From: Lotus japonicus
Taxonomy: Eukaryota > Streptophyta > Magnoliopsida > Fabales > Fabaceae
NCBI RefSeq assembly: GCF_012489685.1
Contig: NC_080043.1
Coordinates: 54,272,289 to 54,336,288 of the forward strand
Direction of reading: 5' to 3'
DNA length: 64,000 nucleotides
Part shown: positions 21,701 through 36,482 of the stretch, piece after piece
Position numbering within the stretch: the stretch's first letter is position 1
Layout of the letters: every line of letters begins with the position of its first letter
Program-made: the position numbers and the translations under genes
The notes under the pieces: generated by a model
What the model was told of the DNA's origin: nothing
Seen by the model: only the letters and a program-made list of their open reading frames with translations
Databases searched by the model: none

Positions 21701-24689
21701 TGAGTGGACAAATTCCTCTCTAATGACAAAAAGTGTCTTGATGTACCACAAAAAGTTTAAGCTCATGATATTCCTCCACCGAATGTGATGCCAGTTTGTA
21801 GAGCTCAACTAAATGTGGGTGTGTAGGGTTTAGGGTTTAATGTTTAGGGTTTACAGTAGTACAAAAGGATAAAGAGGCCAACATATTGCTGTTGAGAGGA
21901 CATAAATTTAAAATTGATGTTATTAACCCATTGTATGTAAAATAAGTTCGCAGAGCACAACTAAAACTTACTACAATTGGTGAATTGTAACGATATAAGT
22001 ACACTAGAAACTAAGGTGAGTGATGCCAACATATAGCTTTTGAGTGGAGAAATTCCTCTCTAACGACAAAAAGAGTCTTGTTGTACCACAATAGGTTTAA
22101 CCACATGATAATCCTCCCCCGAATGTGATGCAAGTTCGTAGAGCTCAACTAAATGTGGGTATGTAGGGTTTAGGGTTTAAGGTTTAAGGTTTAGGATTTA
22201 GAGTTGTACAAAAGGATAAAGAGGCCAACATATAGCTTTTGAGAGGACATAAATTTAAAATCGATGTTATTAACACACTGTATGTGATATGAGTTCGCAG
22301 AGCACAACTTTAACTTACTACAAATGGAGAATTGTAACGAAATAAGTACAGTAGAACCAAAGGAGAGTGATTCCGACATATAGCTTTTGAGTGGACAAAT
22401 TCTTCTCTAATGACAAAAAGTGTCTTGTTGTACCACAATTAGTTTAACCACATGATACTCCTCCACCGAATGTGATGCAAGTTTGTAGTGCTCAACTAAA
22501 TGTGGGTATGTAGGGTTTAGGGTTTAAGGTTTAGGGTAGGACAAAAGGATAAAGAGGCCAACATATAGCTTTTGAGAGGACATAAATTTAAAATCGATGT
22601 TATTAACCCTTTGTATGTGATATGAGTTCGCAGAGCTCAACTAAAACTTCCTACAAATGGAGAATTGTAACGAAATAAGTACAATAGAACCAAAGGAGAA
22701 TGAGGCCAACATATAGCTTTTAAGTGGAGAAAGTCCTCTCTAATGTCAAAAAGTGTCTTGTTGTACCACAAAAAGTTTAAGCTCATGATAATCATCCACC
22801 GAATGTGATGCAAGCTTTTAGAGCTCAACTAAATTTGGGTGTGTAGGGTTTAGGGTTTAAGGTTTAAGATTTAGAGTAGTACAAAAGGATAAAGAGGCCA
22901 ACATATAGCTTTTGAGAGGACATAAATTTAAAATCGATGTTATTAACCCATAGTATGTGATATGAGTTCGCAGAGCACAACTTTAACTTACTACAAATGG
23001 AGAATTATAACGAAATAAGTACAGTAGAACCAAAGGAGAGTGATTCCAACATATAGCTTTTAAGTGGACAAATTCCTCTCCAATGACAAAAAGTGTCTTG
23101 TTGTACCACAATTAGTTTAACCACATGATACTCCTCCACCGAACGTGATGCAAGTTTGTAGAGCTCAACTAAATGTGGGTATGTAGGGTTTAGGGTTTAA
23201 GGTTTAGGATAGGACAAAAGGATAAAGAGGCCAACATATAGCTTTTGAGAGGACATAAATTTAAAATCGATGTTATTAACCCACTGTATGTGATATCAGT
23301 TCGCAAAGCACAACTTTAACTTACTACAAATGGAGAATTGTAACAAAATAAGTACAGTAGAACCAAAGGAGAGTGATTCCAACATATAGCTTTTGAGTGG
23401 ATAAATTCCTCTCTAATGACCAAAAGTGTCTTGTTGTACCACAATTAGTTTAACCACATGATACTCCTCCACCAAATGTGATGCAAGTTTGTAGAGCTCA
23501 ACTAAATGTGGGTATGTAGTGTTTAGGGTTTAAGGTTTAGGGTAGGACAAAAGGATAAAGAGGCCAACATATAACTTTTGAGAGGACATAAATTTAAAAT
23601 CGATGTTATTAACCCTTTGTATGTGATATGAGTTCGCAGAGCTCAACTAAACCTTACTACAAATGGAGAATTGTAACGAAATAAGTACAATAGAACCAAA
23701 GGAGAATGAGGCCAACATATAGCATTTGAGTGGAGAAGTTCCTCTCTAATGACAAAAAGTGTCTTGTTGTACCACAAAAAGTTTAAGCTCATGATAATCC
23801 TCCACCGAATGTGATGCAAGTTTGTAGAGCTCAACTAAATGTAGGTGTGTAGGGTTTAGGGTTTAATGTTTAGGGTTTACAGTAGTACAAAATGATAAAG
23901 AGGCCAACATATTGCTGTTGAGAGGACATAAATTTAAAATTGATGTTATTAACCCATTGTATGTGAAATGAGTTCGCAGAGCACAACTAAAACTTACTAC
24001 AATTGGGTAATTGTAACGAAATAAGTACACTAGAAACTAAGGAGAGTGAGGCCAACATATAGCTTTTGAGTTGAGAAATTCCTCTCTAATGACAAAAAGT
24101 GTCTTGTTGTACCACAATAGGTTTAACCACATGATAATCCTCCCCCGAATGTGATGCAAGTTCGTAGAGCTCAACTTTAACTTACTACAAATGGAGAATT
24201 GTAACGAAATAAGTACAGTAGAACCAAAGGAGGGTGATTCCAACATATAGCTTTTGAGTGGAGAAATTCCTCTCTAATGACAAAAAGTGTCTTGTTGTAC
24301 CACAAAAAGTTTAAGCTCATGATAATCCTCCACCGAATGTGAGGCAAGTTTGTAGAGCTCAACTAAATGTGGGTGTGTAGGGTTTAGGGTTTAATGTTTC
24401 GGGTTTACAATAGTACAAAATGATAAAGAGGCCAACATATTGCTGTTGAGAGGACATAAATTTAAAATTGATGTTATTAACCCATTGTATGTGAAATGAG
24501 TTCGCAGAGCACAACTAAAACTTACTACAATTGGGTAATTGTAACGAAATAAGTACACTAGAAACTAAGGAGAGTGAGGCCAACATATAGCTTTTGAGTT
24601 GAGAAATTCCTCTCTAATGACAAAAAGTGTCTTGTTGTACCACAATAGGTTTAACCACATGATAATCCTCCCCCGAATGTGATGCAAGT

Positions 24690-27600
24690 TTGTAGAGCTC
24701 AACTAAATGTGGGTATGTAGGGTTTAGGGTTTAAGGTTTAGGGTAGGACAAAAGGATAAAGAGGCAAACATATAGCTTTTGAGAGGACATAAATTTAAAA
24801 TCGATGTTATTAACCCTTTCTATGTGATATGAGTTCGCAGAGCTCAACTAAAACTTCCTACAAATGGAGAATTGTAACGAAATAAGTACAATAGAACCAA
24901 AGGAGAATGAGGCCAACATATAGCTTTTGAGTGGAGAAATTCCTCTCTAATTTCAAAAAGTGTCTTGTTGTACCACAAAAAGTTTAAGCTCATGATAATC
25001 CTCCACCGAATGTGATGCAAGTTTTTAGAGCTCAACTAAATTTGGGTGTGTAGGGTTTAGGGTTTAATGTTTAGGATTTACAGTAGTACAAAATGATAAA
25101 GAGGCCAACATATTGCTGTTGAGAGGACATAAATTTAAAATTGATGGTATTAAAGCATTGTATGTGATATGAGTTCGCATAGCACAACTAAAACTTACTA
25201 CAAATGAAGAATTGTAACGAAATAAGTACACTAGAAACCAAGGAGAGTGATGTCAACATATAGCTTTTGAGTGGAGAAATTCATCTCTAATGACAAAAAG
25301 TGTCTTGTTGTACCACAATAGGTTTAACCACATGATAATCCTCCCCCAAATGTGATGCAAGTTCGTAGAGCTCAACTAAATGTGGGTATGTAGGGTTTAG
25401 GGTTTAGCGTTTAAGGTTTAGGATTTAGAGTAGTACAAAAGGATAAAGAGGCCAAAATATAGCTTTAGAGAGGACATAAATTTAAAATCGATGTTATTAA
25501 CACATTGTATGTGATATGAGTTCGCAGAGCACAACTTTAACTTACTACAAATGGAGAATTGTAACGAAATAAGTACAGTAGAACCAAAGGAGAGTGATTC
25601 CAACATATAGCTTTTAAGTGGACAAATTACTCTCTAATGACAAAAAGTGTCTTGTTGTACCACAATTAGTTTAACCACATGATACTCCTCCACCGAATGT
25701 GATGCAAGTTTGTAGAGCTCAACTAAATGTGGGTATGTGGGGTTTAGGGTTTAAGGTTTAGGGTAGGACAAAAGGATAAAGAGGCCAACATATATCTTTT
25801 GAGAGGACATAAATTTAAAATCGATGTTATTAACCCACTGTATGTGATATGAGTTCGCAGAGCACAACTTTAACTTACTACAAATGGAGAATTGTAACCA
25901 AATAAGTACAGTAGAACCAAAGGAGAGTGATTCCAACATATAGCTTTTGAGTGGACAAATTCCTCTCTAAAGACAAAAAGTGTCTTGTTGAACCACAATT
26001 AGTTTAACCACATGATACTCCTCCACTGAATGTGATGCAAGTTTGTAGAGCTCAACTAAATGTGGGTATGTAGGGTTTAGGGTTTAAGATTTAGGGTAGG
26101 ACAAAAGGATAAAGAGGCCAACATATAGCTTTTGAGAGGACATAAATTTAAAATCGTTGTTATTAACCCATTGTATGTGATATGAGTCCGCAGAGCACAA
26201 CTTTAACTTACTACAAATGGAGAAATGTAACGAAATAAGTACAGTAGAACTAAAGGAGAGTGATTCCAACATATAGCTTTTGAGTGGACAAATTCCTCTC
26301 TTATGACAAAAAGTGACTTGTTGTACCACAATAAGTTTAAGCTCATGATATTCCTCCACCGAATGTGATGCAAGTTCGTAGAGCTCAACTAAATGTGGGT
26401 GTATAGGATTTAGGGTTTAATGTTTAGGGTTTACAGTAGTAGAAAAGGATAAAGAGGCCAACATATAACTTTTGAGAGGACATAAATTTAAAATCGATGT
26501 TATTAACCCATTGTATGTGATATGAGTTCGCAGAGCACAACTAAAACTTACTACAAATGGAGAAGTGTAACAAAATAAGTACATTAGAACCAAAGGAGAA
26601 TGAGGCCAACATATAGCTTTTGAGTGGAGAAATTCCTCTCTAATGACAAAAAAATGTCTTTTTGTACCACCATAAGTTTAAGCTATTGATATTCCTCCAC
26701 CGAATGTGATGCAAGTTCGTATAGCTCAACTAAATGTGTTTGTGTAGCGTTTAGGGTAGGACAAAAGGATAAAGAGGCCAACATATAGCTTTTGAAAGGA
26801 CTTAAAGTTAAAATCGATGTTATTAATCCATTGTATGTGATATGAGTTCGTAGAGCTCAACTGAGACTTACTACAAATGGAGAATTGTAACGAAATAAGT
26901 ACACTAGAAACTAAGGAGAGTGAGGCCAACATATAGCTTTTGAGTGGAGAAATACCTCTCTAATTACAAAAAGTGTCTTGTGGTACCTCAATAGGTTTAA
27001 CCACATGATATTCCTCCCCCGAATGTGATGCAAGTTTGTAGAGCTCAACTAAACGTGGGTATGTAGGGTTTAGGGTTTAGGGTTTAAGGTTTAGGATTTA
27101 GAGTAGTACAAAAGGATAAAGAGGCCAACATATAGCTTTTGAGAGGACATAAATTTAAAATCGATGTTATTAACCCATTGTATGTGATATGAGTTCGCAG
27201 AGCACAACTTTAACTTACTACAAATGGAGAAATGTAACGAAATAAGTACAGTAGAACCAAAGGAGAGTGATTCCAACATATAGCTTTTGAGTGGACAAAT
27301 TCCTCTCTTATGACAAAAAGTGACTTGTTGTACCACAATAAGTTTAAGTTCATGATATTCCTCCACCGAATGTGATGCAAGTTCGTAGAGCTCAACTAAA
27401 TGTGGGTATATAGGATTTAGGGTTTAATGTTTAGGGTTTACAGTAGTAGAAAAGGATAAAGAGGCCAACATATAACTTTTGAGAGGACATAAATTTAAAA
27501 TCGATGTTATTAACTCATTGTATGTGATATGAGTTCCCAGAGCACAACTAAAACTTACTACAAATGGAAAAGTGTAACAAAATAAGTACATTAGAACCAA

Positions 27601-28722
27601 AGGAGAATGAGGCCAACATATAGCTTTTGAGTGGAGAAATTCCTCTCTAATGACAAAAAAATGTCTTTTTGTACGACCATTAGTTTAAGCTATTGATATT
27701 CCTCCACCGAATGTGATGCAAGTTCGTAGAGCTCAACTAAATGTGGGTGTGTAGCGTTTAGGGTAGGACAAAAGGATAAAGAGGCCAACATATAGCTTTT
27801 CAAAGGACTAAAAGTTAAAATCGATGGTATTAATCCATTGTATGTGATATGAGTTCGTAGAGCTCAATTGAGACTTACTACAAATGGAGAATTGTAACGA
27901 AATAAGTACACTAGAAACTAAGTAGAGTGAGGCCAACATATAGCTTTTGAGTGGAGAAAATCCTCTCTAATGACAAAAAGTGTCTTGTGGTACCTCAATA
28001 GGTTTAACCACATGATATTCCTCCCCCGAATGTGATGCAAGTTCGTAGAGCTCAACTAAATGTGGGTATGTAGGGTTTAGGGTTCAGGGTTTAAGGTTTA
28101 GGATTTAGAGTAGTACAAAAGGATAAAGAGGCCAACATATAGCTTTTGAGAGGACATAAATTTAAAATCGATGTTATTAACCCACTGTATGTGATATGAG
28201 TTCGCAGAGCACAACTTTAACTTACTACAAATGGAGAATTATAACGAAATAAGTACAGTAGAACCAAAGGAGAGTGATTCCAACATATAGCTTTTAAGTG
28301 GACAAATTCCTCTCTAATGACAAAAAGTGTCTTGTTGTACCACAATTAGTTTAACCACATGATACTCCTCCACCGAACGTGATGCAAGTTTGTAGAGCTC
28401 AACTAAATGTGGGTATGTAGGGTTTAGGGTTTAAGGTTTAGGATAGGACAAAAGGATAAAGAGGCCAACATATAGCTTTTGAGAGGACATAAATTTAAAA
28501 TCGATGTTATTAACCCATAGTATGTGATATGAGTTCGCAGAGCACAACTTTAACTTACTACAAATGGAGAATTATAACGAAATAAGTACAGTAGAACCAA
28601 AGGAGAGTGATTCCAACATATAGCTTTTAAGTGGACAAATTCCTCTCTAATGACAAAAAGTGTCTTGTTGTACCACAATTAGTTTAACCACATGATACTC
28701 CTCCACCGAACGTGATGCAAGT
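24690..28722 (+). repeat. Higher-order repeat unit, copy 1 (4,033 bp, ~12 monomers)
   Basis: Landmarks at 24844, 25418, 25751, 26084, 26726 and 27091 recur exactly 4,033 bases later, with only scattered substitutions such as ATTCATCT vs ATTCCTCT. Monomers within the unit differ much more from each other than the two units do. This is the hallmark of a recent segmental duplication of a multi-monomer block. Confidence 0.85.
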
Positions 28723-31700
28723 TTGTAGAGCTCAACTAAATGTGGGTATGTAGGGTTTAGGGTTTAAGGTTTAGGGTAGGACAAAAGGATAAAGAGGCAA
28801 ACATATAGCTTTTGAGAGGACATAAATTTAAAATCGATGTTATTAACCCTTTCTATGTGATATGAGTTCGCAGAGCTCAACTAAAACTTCCTACAAATGG
28901 AGAATTGTAACGAAATAAGTACAATAGAACCAAAGGAGAATGAGGCCAACATATAGCTTTTGAGTGGAGAAATTCCTCTCTAATTTCAAAAAGTGTCTTG
29001 TTGTACCACAAAAAGTTTAAGCTCATGATAATCCTCCACCGAATGTGATGCAAGTTTTTAGAGCTCAACTAAATTTGGGTGTGTAGGGTTTAGGGTTTAA
29101 TGTTTAGGATTTACAGTAGTACAAAATGATAAAGAGGCCAACATATTGCTGTTGAGAGGACATAAATTTAAAATTGATGGTATTAAAGCATTGTATGTGA
29201 TATGAGTTCGCATAGCACAACTAAAACTTACTACAAATGAAGAATTGTAACGAAATAAGTACACTAGAAACCAAGGAGAGTGATGTCAACATATAGCTTT
29301 TGAGTGGAGAAATTCCTCTCTAATGACAAAAAGTGTCTTGTTGTACCACAATAGGTTTAACCACATGATAATCCTCCCCCAAATGTGATGCAAGTTCGTA
29401 GAGCTCAACTAAATGTGGGTATGTAGGGTTTAGGGTTTAGCGTTTAAGGTTTAGGATTTAGAGTAGTACAAAAGGATAAAGAGGCCAACATATAGCTTTA
29501 GAGAGGACATAAATTTAAAATCGATGTTATTAACACATTGTATGTGATATGAGTTCGCAGAGCACAACTTTAACTTACTACAAATGGAGAATTGTAACGA
29601 AATAAGTACAGTAGAACCAAAGGAGAGTGATTCCAACATATAGCTTTTAAGTGGACAAATTACTCTCTAATGACAAAAAGTGTCTTGTTGTACCACAATT
29701 AGTTTAACCACATGATACTCCTCCACCGAATGTGATGCAAGTTTGTAGAGCTCAACTAAATGTGGGTATGTGGGGTTTAGGGTTTAAGGTTTAGGGTAGG
29801 ACAAAAGGATAAAGAGGCCAACATATATCTTTTGAGAGGACATAAATTTAAAATCGATGTTATTAACCCACTGTATGTGATATGAGTTCGCAGAGCACAA
29901 CTTTAACTTACTACAAATGGAGAATTGTAACCAAATAAGTACAGTAGAACCAAAGGAGAGTGATTCCAACATATAGCTTTTGAGTGGACAAATTCCTCTC
30001 TAAAGACAAAAAGTGTCTTGTTGAACCACAATTAGTTTAACCACATGATACTCCTCCACTGAATGTGATGCAAGTTTGTAGAGCTCAACTAAATGTGGGT
30101 ATGTAGGGTTTAGGGTTTAAGATTTAGGGTAGGACAAAAGGATAAAGAGGCCAACATATAGCTTTTGAGAGGACATAAATTTAAAATCGTTGTTATTAAC
30201 CCATTGTATGTGATATGAGTCCGCAGAGCACAACTTTAACTTACTACAAATGGAGAAATGTAACGAAATAAGTACAGTAGAACTAAAGGAGAGTGATTCC
30301 AACATATAGCTTTTGAGTGGACAAATTCCTCTCTTATGACAAAAAGTGACTTGTTGTACCACAATAAGTTTAAGCTCATGATATTCCTCCACCGAATGTG
30401 ATGCAAGTTCGTAGAGCTCAACTAAATGTGGGTGTATAGGATTTAGGGTTTAATGTTTAGGGTTTACAGTAGTAGAAAAGGATAAAGAGGCCAACATATA
30501 ACTTTTGAGAGGACATAAATTTAAAATCGATGTTATTAACCCATTGTATGTGATATGAGTTCGCAGAGCACAACTAAAACTTACTACAAATGGAGAAGTG
30601 TAACAAAATAAGTACATTAGAACCAAAGGAGAATGAGGCCAACATATAGCTTTTGAGTGGAGAAATTCCTCTCTAATGACAAAAAAATGTCTTTTTGTAC
30701 CACCATAAGTTTAAGCTATTGATATTCCTCCACCGAATGTGATGCAAGTTCGTATAGCTCAACTAAATGTGTTTGTGTAGCGTTTAGGGTAGGACAAAAG
30801 GATAAAGAGGCCAACATATAGCTTTTGAAAGGACTTAAAGTTAAAATCGATGTTATTAATCCATTGTATGTGATATGAGTTCGTAGAGCTCAACTGAGAC
30901 TTACTACAAATGGAGAATTGTAACGAAATAAGTACACTAGAAACTAAGGAGAGTGAGGCCAACATATAGCTTTTGAGTGGAGAAATACCTCTCTAATTAC
31001 AAAAAGTGTCTTGTGGTACCTCAATAGGTTTAACCACATGATATTCCTCCCCCGAATGTGATGCAAGTTTGTAGAGCTCAACTAAACGTGGGTATGTAGG
31101 GTTTAGGGTTTAGGGTTTAAGGTTTAGGATTTAGAGTAGTACAAAAGGATAAAGAGGCCAACATATAGCTTTTGAGAGGACATAAATTTAAAATCGATGT
31201 TATTAACCCATTGTATGTGATATGAGTTCGCAGAGCACAACTTTAACTTACTACAAATGGAGAAATGTAACGAAATAAGTACAGTAGAACCAAAGGAGAG
31301 TGATTCCAACATATAGCTTTTGAGTGGACAAATTCCTCTCTTATGACAAAAAGTGACTTGTTGTACCACAATAAGTTTAAGTTCATGATATTCCTCCACC
31401 GAATGTGATGCAAGTTCGTAGAGCTCAACTAAATGTGGGTATATAGGATTTAGGGTTTAATGTTTAGGGTTTACAGTAGTAGAAAAGGATAAAGAGGCCA
31501 ACATATAACTTTTGAGAGGACATAAATTTAAAATCGATGTTATTAACTCATTGTATGTGATATGAGTTCGCAGAGCACAACTAAAACTTACTACAAATGG
31601 AGAAGTGTAACAAAATAAGTACATTAGAACCAAAGGAGAATGAGGCCAACATATAGCTTTTGAGTGGAGAAATTCCTCTCTAATGACAAAAAAATGTCTT

Positions 31701-33710
31701 TTTGTACCACCATAAGTTTAAGCTATTGATATTCCTCCACCGAATGTGATGCAAGTTCGTATAGCTCAACTAAATGTGTTTGTGTAGCGTTTAGGGTAGG
31801 ACAAAAGGATAAAGAGGCCAACATATAGCTTTTGAAAGGACTTAAAGTTAAAATCGATGTTATTAATCCATTGTATGTGATATGAGTTCGTAGAGCTCAA
31901 CTGAGACTTACTACAAATGGAGAATTGTAACGAAATAAGTACACTAGAAACTAAGGAGAGTGAGGCCAACATATAACTTTTGAGTGGAGAAATACCTCTC
32001 TAATTACAAAAAGTGTCTTGTGGTACCTCAATAGGTTTAACCACATGATATTCCTCCCCCGAATGTGATGCAAGTTTGTAGAGCTCAACTAAATGTGGGT
32101 ATGTAGGGTTTAGGGTTTAGGGTTTAAGGTTTAGGATTTAGAGTAGTACAAAAGGATAAAGAGGCCAACATATAGCTTTTGAGAGGACATAAATTTAAAA
32201 TCGATGTTATTAACCCATTGTATGTGATATGAGTTCGCAGAGCACAACTTTAACTTACTACAAATGGAGAAATGTAACGAAATAAGTACAGTAGAACCAA
32301 AGGAGAGTGATTCCAACATATAGCTTTTGAGTGGACAAATTCCTCTCTTATGACAAAAAGTGACTTGTTGTACCACAATAAGTTTAAGTTCATGATATTC
32401 CTCCACCGAATGTGATGCAAGTTCGTAGAGCTCAACTAAATGTGGGTGTATAGGATTTAGGGTTTAATGTTTAGGGTTTACAGTAGTAGAAAAGGATAAA
32501 GAGGCCAACATATAACTTTTGAGAGGACATAAATTTAAAATCGATGTTATTAACTCATTGTATGTGATATGAGTTCGCAGAGCACAACTAAAACTTACTG
32601 CAAATGGAAAAGTGTAACAAAATAAGTACATTAGAACCAAAGGAGAATGAGGCCAACATATAGCTTTTGAGTGGAGAAATTCCTCTCTAATGACAAAAAA
32701 ATGTCTTTTTGTACGACCATTAGTTTAAGCTATTGATATTCCTCCACCGAATGTGATGCAAGTTCGTAGAGCTCAACTAAATGTGGGTGTGTAGCGTTTA
32801 GGGTAGGACAAAAGGATAAAGAGGCCAACATATAGCTTTTCAAAGGACTAAAAGTTAAAATCGATGGTATTAATCCATTGTATGTGATATGAGTTCGTAG
32901 AGCTCAATTGAGACTTACTACAAATGGAGAATTGTAACGAAATAAGTACACTAGAAACTAAGTAGAGTGAGGCCAACATATAGCTTTTGAGTGGAGAAAA
33001 TCCTCTCTAATGACTAAAAGTGTCTTGTGGTACCTCAATAGGTTTAACCACATGATATTCCTCCCCCGAATGTGATGCAAGTTCGTAGAGCTCAACTAAA
33101 TGTGGGTATGTAGGGTTTAGGGTTCAGGGTTTAAGGTTTAGGATTTAGAGTAGTACAAAAGGATAAAGAGGCCAACATATAGCTTTTGAGAGGACATAAA
33201 TTTAAAATCGATGTTATTAACCCACTGTATGTGATATGAGTTCGCAGAGCACAACTTTAACTTACTACAAATGGAGAATTATAACGAAATAAGTACAGTA
33301 GAACCAAAGGAGAGTGATTCCAACATATAGCTTTTAAGTGGACAAATTCCTCTCTAATGACAAAAAGTGTCTTGTTGTACCACAATTAGTTTAACCACAT
33401 GATACTCCTCCACCGAACGTGATGCAAGTTTGTAGAGCTCAACTAAATGTGGGTATGTAGGGTTTAGGGTTTAAGGTTTAGGATAGGACAAAAGGATAAA
33501 GAGGCCAACATATAGCTTTTGAGAGGACATAAATTTAAAATCGATGTTATTAACCCATAGTATGTGATATGAGTTCGCAGAGCACAACTTTAACTTACTA
33601 CAAATGGAGAATTGTAACGAAATAAGTACAGTAGAACCAAAGGAGAGTGATTCCAACATATAGCTTTTAAGTGGACAAATTCCTCTCTAATGACAAAAAG
33701 TGTCTTGTTG
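28723..33710 (+). repeat. Higher-order repeat unit, copy 2, with internal 1,007-bp duplication
   Basis: This copy repeats copy 1, but a three-monomer block of 1,007 bp is present twice: 30759-31765 and 31766-32772. As a result, landmarks after ~27410 in copy 1 recur 5,040 rather than 4,033 bases later; GTACGACCATTAG at 27672 matches 32712. Homology with copy 1 fades near 33710. Confidence 0.8.
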
Positions 33711-36472
33711 TACCACAAAAAGTTTAAGCTCATGATATTCCTCCACTGAATGTGATGCAAGTTTGTAGAGCTCAACTAAATGTGGGTGTGTAGGGTTTAG
33801 GGTTTAATGTTTAGGGTTTACAGTAGTACAAAAGGATAAAGAGGTCAACATATTGCTGTTGAGAGGACATAAATTTAAAATTGATGTTATTAACCCACTG
33901 TATGTGATATGAGTTCGCAGAGCACAACTAAAACTTACTACAAATGGAGAATTGTAACGAAATAAGTACATTAGAACCAAAGGAGAATGAGGCCAACATA
34001 TAGCTTTTGAGTGGAGAAATTCCTCTCTAATGACAAAAAAATGTCTTTTTGTACCACCATAAGTTTAAGCTATTGATATTCCTCCACCGAATGTGATGCA
34101 AGTTCGTAGAGCTCAACTGAATGTGGGTGTGTAGCGTTTAGGGTAGGACAAAAGGATAAAGAGGCCAACATATAGCTTTTGAAAGGACTTAAAGTTAAAA
34201 TCGATGTTATTAATCCATTGTATGTGATATGAGTTCGTAGAGCTCAACTGAGACTTACCACAAATGGAGAATTGTAACGAAATAAGTAAACTAGAAACTA
34301 AGGAGAGTGAGGCCAACATATAGCTTTTGAGTGGAGAAATTCCTCTCTAATGACAAAAAGTGTCTTGTTGTACCACAATAGGTTTAACAACATGATATTC
34401 CTCCCCCGAATGTGTTGCAAGTTCGTAGAGCTCAACTAAATGTGGGTATGTAGGGTTTAGGGTTTAGGATTTAGAGTAGTACAAAAGGATAAAGAAGCCA
34501 ACATATAGCTTTTGAGAGGACATAATTTTAAAATCGATGTTATTAAGTATGTGATATGAGTTCGCAGAGGACAACTTAAACTTACTACAAATGGAGAATT
34601 ATGACGAAATATGTACATTAGAACCAAAGGAGAATGAGGCCAACATATAGCTTTTGAGTGGAGAAATTCCTCTCTAATGACAAAAAGTGTCTTGTTGTAC
34701 CACAATAAGTTTAAGTTCATGATATTCCTCCACCGAATGTGATGCAAGTTCGTAGAGCTCAACTAAATGTGGGTGTGTAGGGTTTAGGGTTTAATGTTTA
34801 GGGTTTACAGTAGTACAAAAGGTTAAAGAAAGAGGCAAACATATAGCTTTTGAGAGGACATAAATTTAAAATCGATGTTATTAACCCATTGTATGTGATA
34901 TGAGTTCGCAGAGCACAACTAAAACTTAGTACAAATGGAGAATTGTAACGAAATAAGTACATTAGAACCAAAGGAGAATGAGGCCATCATATAGCTTTTG
35001 AGTGGAGAAATTCCTCTCTAATGACAAAAAAATGTCATTTTGTACCACAATAAGTTTAAGCTCTTGATATTCCTCCACCGAATGTGATGCAAGTTCGTAG
35101 AACTCAACTAAATGTGGGTGTGTACGGTTTAGGGTAGGACAAAAGGATAAAGAGGTGAACATATTGCTGTTGAGAGGACATAAATTTAAAATTGATGTCA
35201 TTAACTCATTGTATGTGATATGAGTTCGCAGAGCAGAACTAAAACTTAGTACAAATGGAGAATTGTAACGAAATAAGTACAGTAGAACCAAAGGAGAGTG
35301 ATTCCAACATATAGCTTTTGAGTGGACAAATTCCTCTCTAATGACAAAAAAATGTCTTATTGTACCACAAAAAGTTCAAGCTCATGATATTCCTCCACCG
35401 AATGTGATGCAAGTTCGTAGAGCTCAACTAAATGTGGGTGTGTAGGGTTTAGGGTAGGACAAAAGGATAAAGAGGCCAACATATAGCTTATGAAAGGACT
35501 TAAAGTTAAAATCAATGTTATTAATCCATTGTATGTGATATGAGTTCGTAGAGCTCAACTGAGACTTACTACAAATGGAGAATTGTAACGAAAATAGTAC
35601 AGCAGAACTAAAGGAGAATGAGGCCAACATATAGCTTTTGAGTGGAGAAATTCCTCTCTAATGACAAAAAAATGTCTTTTTGTACCACCTTAAGTTTAAG
35701 CTCTTGATATTTCTGCACCGAATGTGATGCAAGTTTGTAGAGCTCAGATATATGTGGGTATGTAGGTGTAAGACCCAAGTTTTTAAGCTTAGAATAAGTG
35801 GAAGAGATTTCCATTTACGATTAGGCTTGATGTATTATGAAGGGAAACTTGAACTAGAGGTTACCAAATGAAATAAATTTATGAAGGAGAAAGTTCAGGA
35901 AAAGTCAAAGGATTACATCATGATCGATAAAAGTTATAGCACGATCGTTATACACTTAAACCTAGGTCAGAAACCCTAGTATATAGCTAATTTTCACTTT
36001 TAGGCACGATGGAAGTTAATTCCAAAAATCTTCAGAGAAATGTTAGAACTTCTCTTTTTCCATATATCAAAATCGTTTCGAGGCGAAACTCTAGGATCTA
36101 CGAACGTCCGATTCCAATCATCGGAAGTTTGCCGAAACCGAATCCCTGGTATTTCAAAACCCTAGAATCACCCGACTATGGGGACTTTATCTATTCAGAG
36201 CTTCAAATGAATATTCTACACGCGTACACCTATTTATCTTGATGATTTCAATCTTTCTTCCGAATGAAGTTTTCTATTCCGACATTCGATGCAAAAAGCA
36301 ACTTATCGGGTAAAATAGTTTTATACCGACTATGCATTAGTTGCCAAAAATACAAGGAGACCTCTTTATAGTTTTGGAATTCTTTCGCCAAAACATATCT
36401 ATTAATTCACGGAGAATGACGCCGGAAAAATCAGATTCGCGAAACTTTCATTTTACCGCGTTTTGCCAACCT

Positions 36473-36482
36473 CTATATATAG
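36473..36482 (+). promoter_or_regulatory. Putative TATA box in F 5' LTR
   Basis: CTATATATAG sits ~700 bases into the LTR and is followed by an A-rich leader and a GA-rich tract. The same position in the related D and E LTRs has CCTATAAATAGG (54774-54785) and, on the minus strand, CTATAAATAG (57927-57918). Conservation of the box in three copies supports a promoter role. Confidence 0.6.

Larger units (their letters stand above)
18794..35766 (+). repeat. Tandem satellite array, left block (~335-bp monomer)
   Basis: About 50 head-to-tail monomers, mostly 333-340 bp, run without orientation change. Each reads: 1-3 telomere-like TTTAGGG motifs, AGTACAAAAGGATAAAGAGG, CCAACATATAGCTTTTGAGAGG, then GTTCGCAGAGCACAACT, a second CCAACATATAGCTTTTGAGTGG, CTCCACCGAATGTGATGC and GTTCGTAGAGCTCAACT. 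Spacings of 333 bp recur exactly (25418, 25751, 26084). Larger periods of 1,007 and 4,033 bp appear in the central part. The many 60-110-codon minus-strand frames inside are by-products of the period being near a multiple of three. Confidence 0.95.

Noticed and set aside
18794..35766. CRISPR-like regular repeats
   Set aside because: Monomers are ~335 bp with no short unique spacers, and the context is plant retrotransposons.
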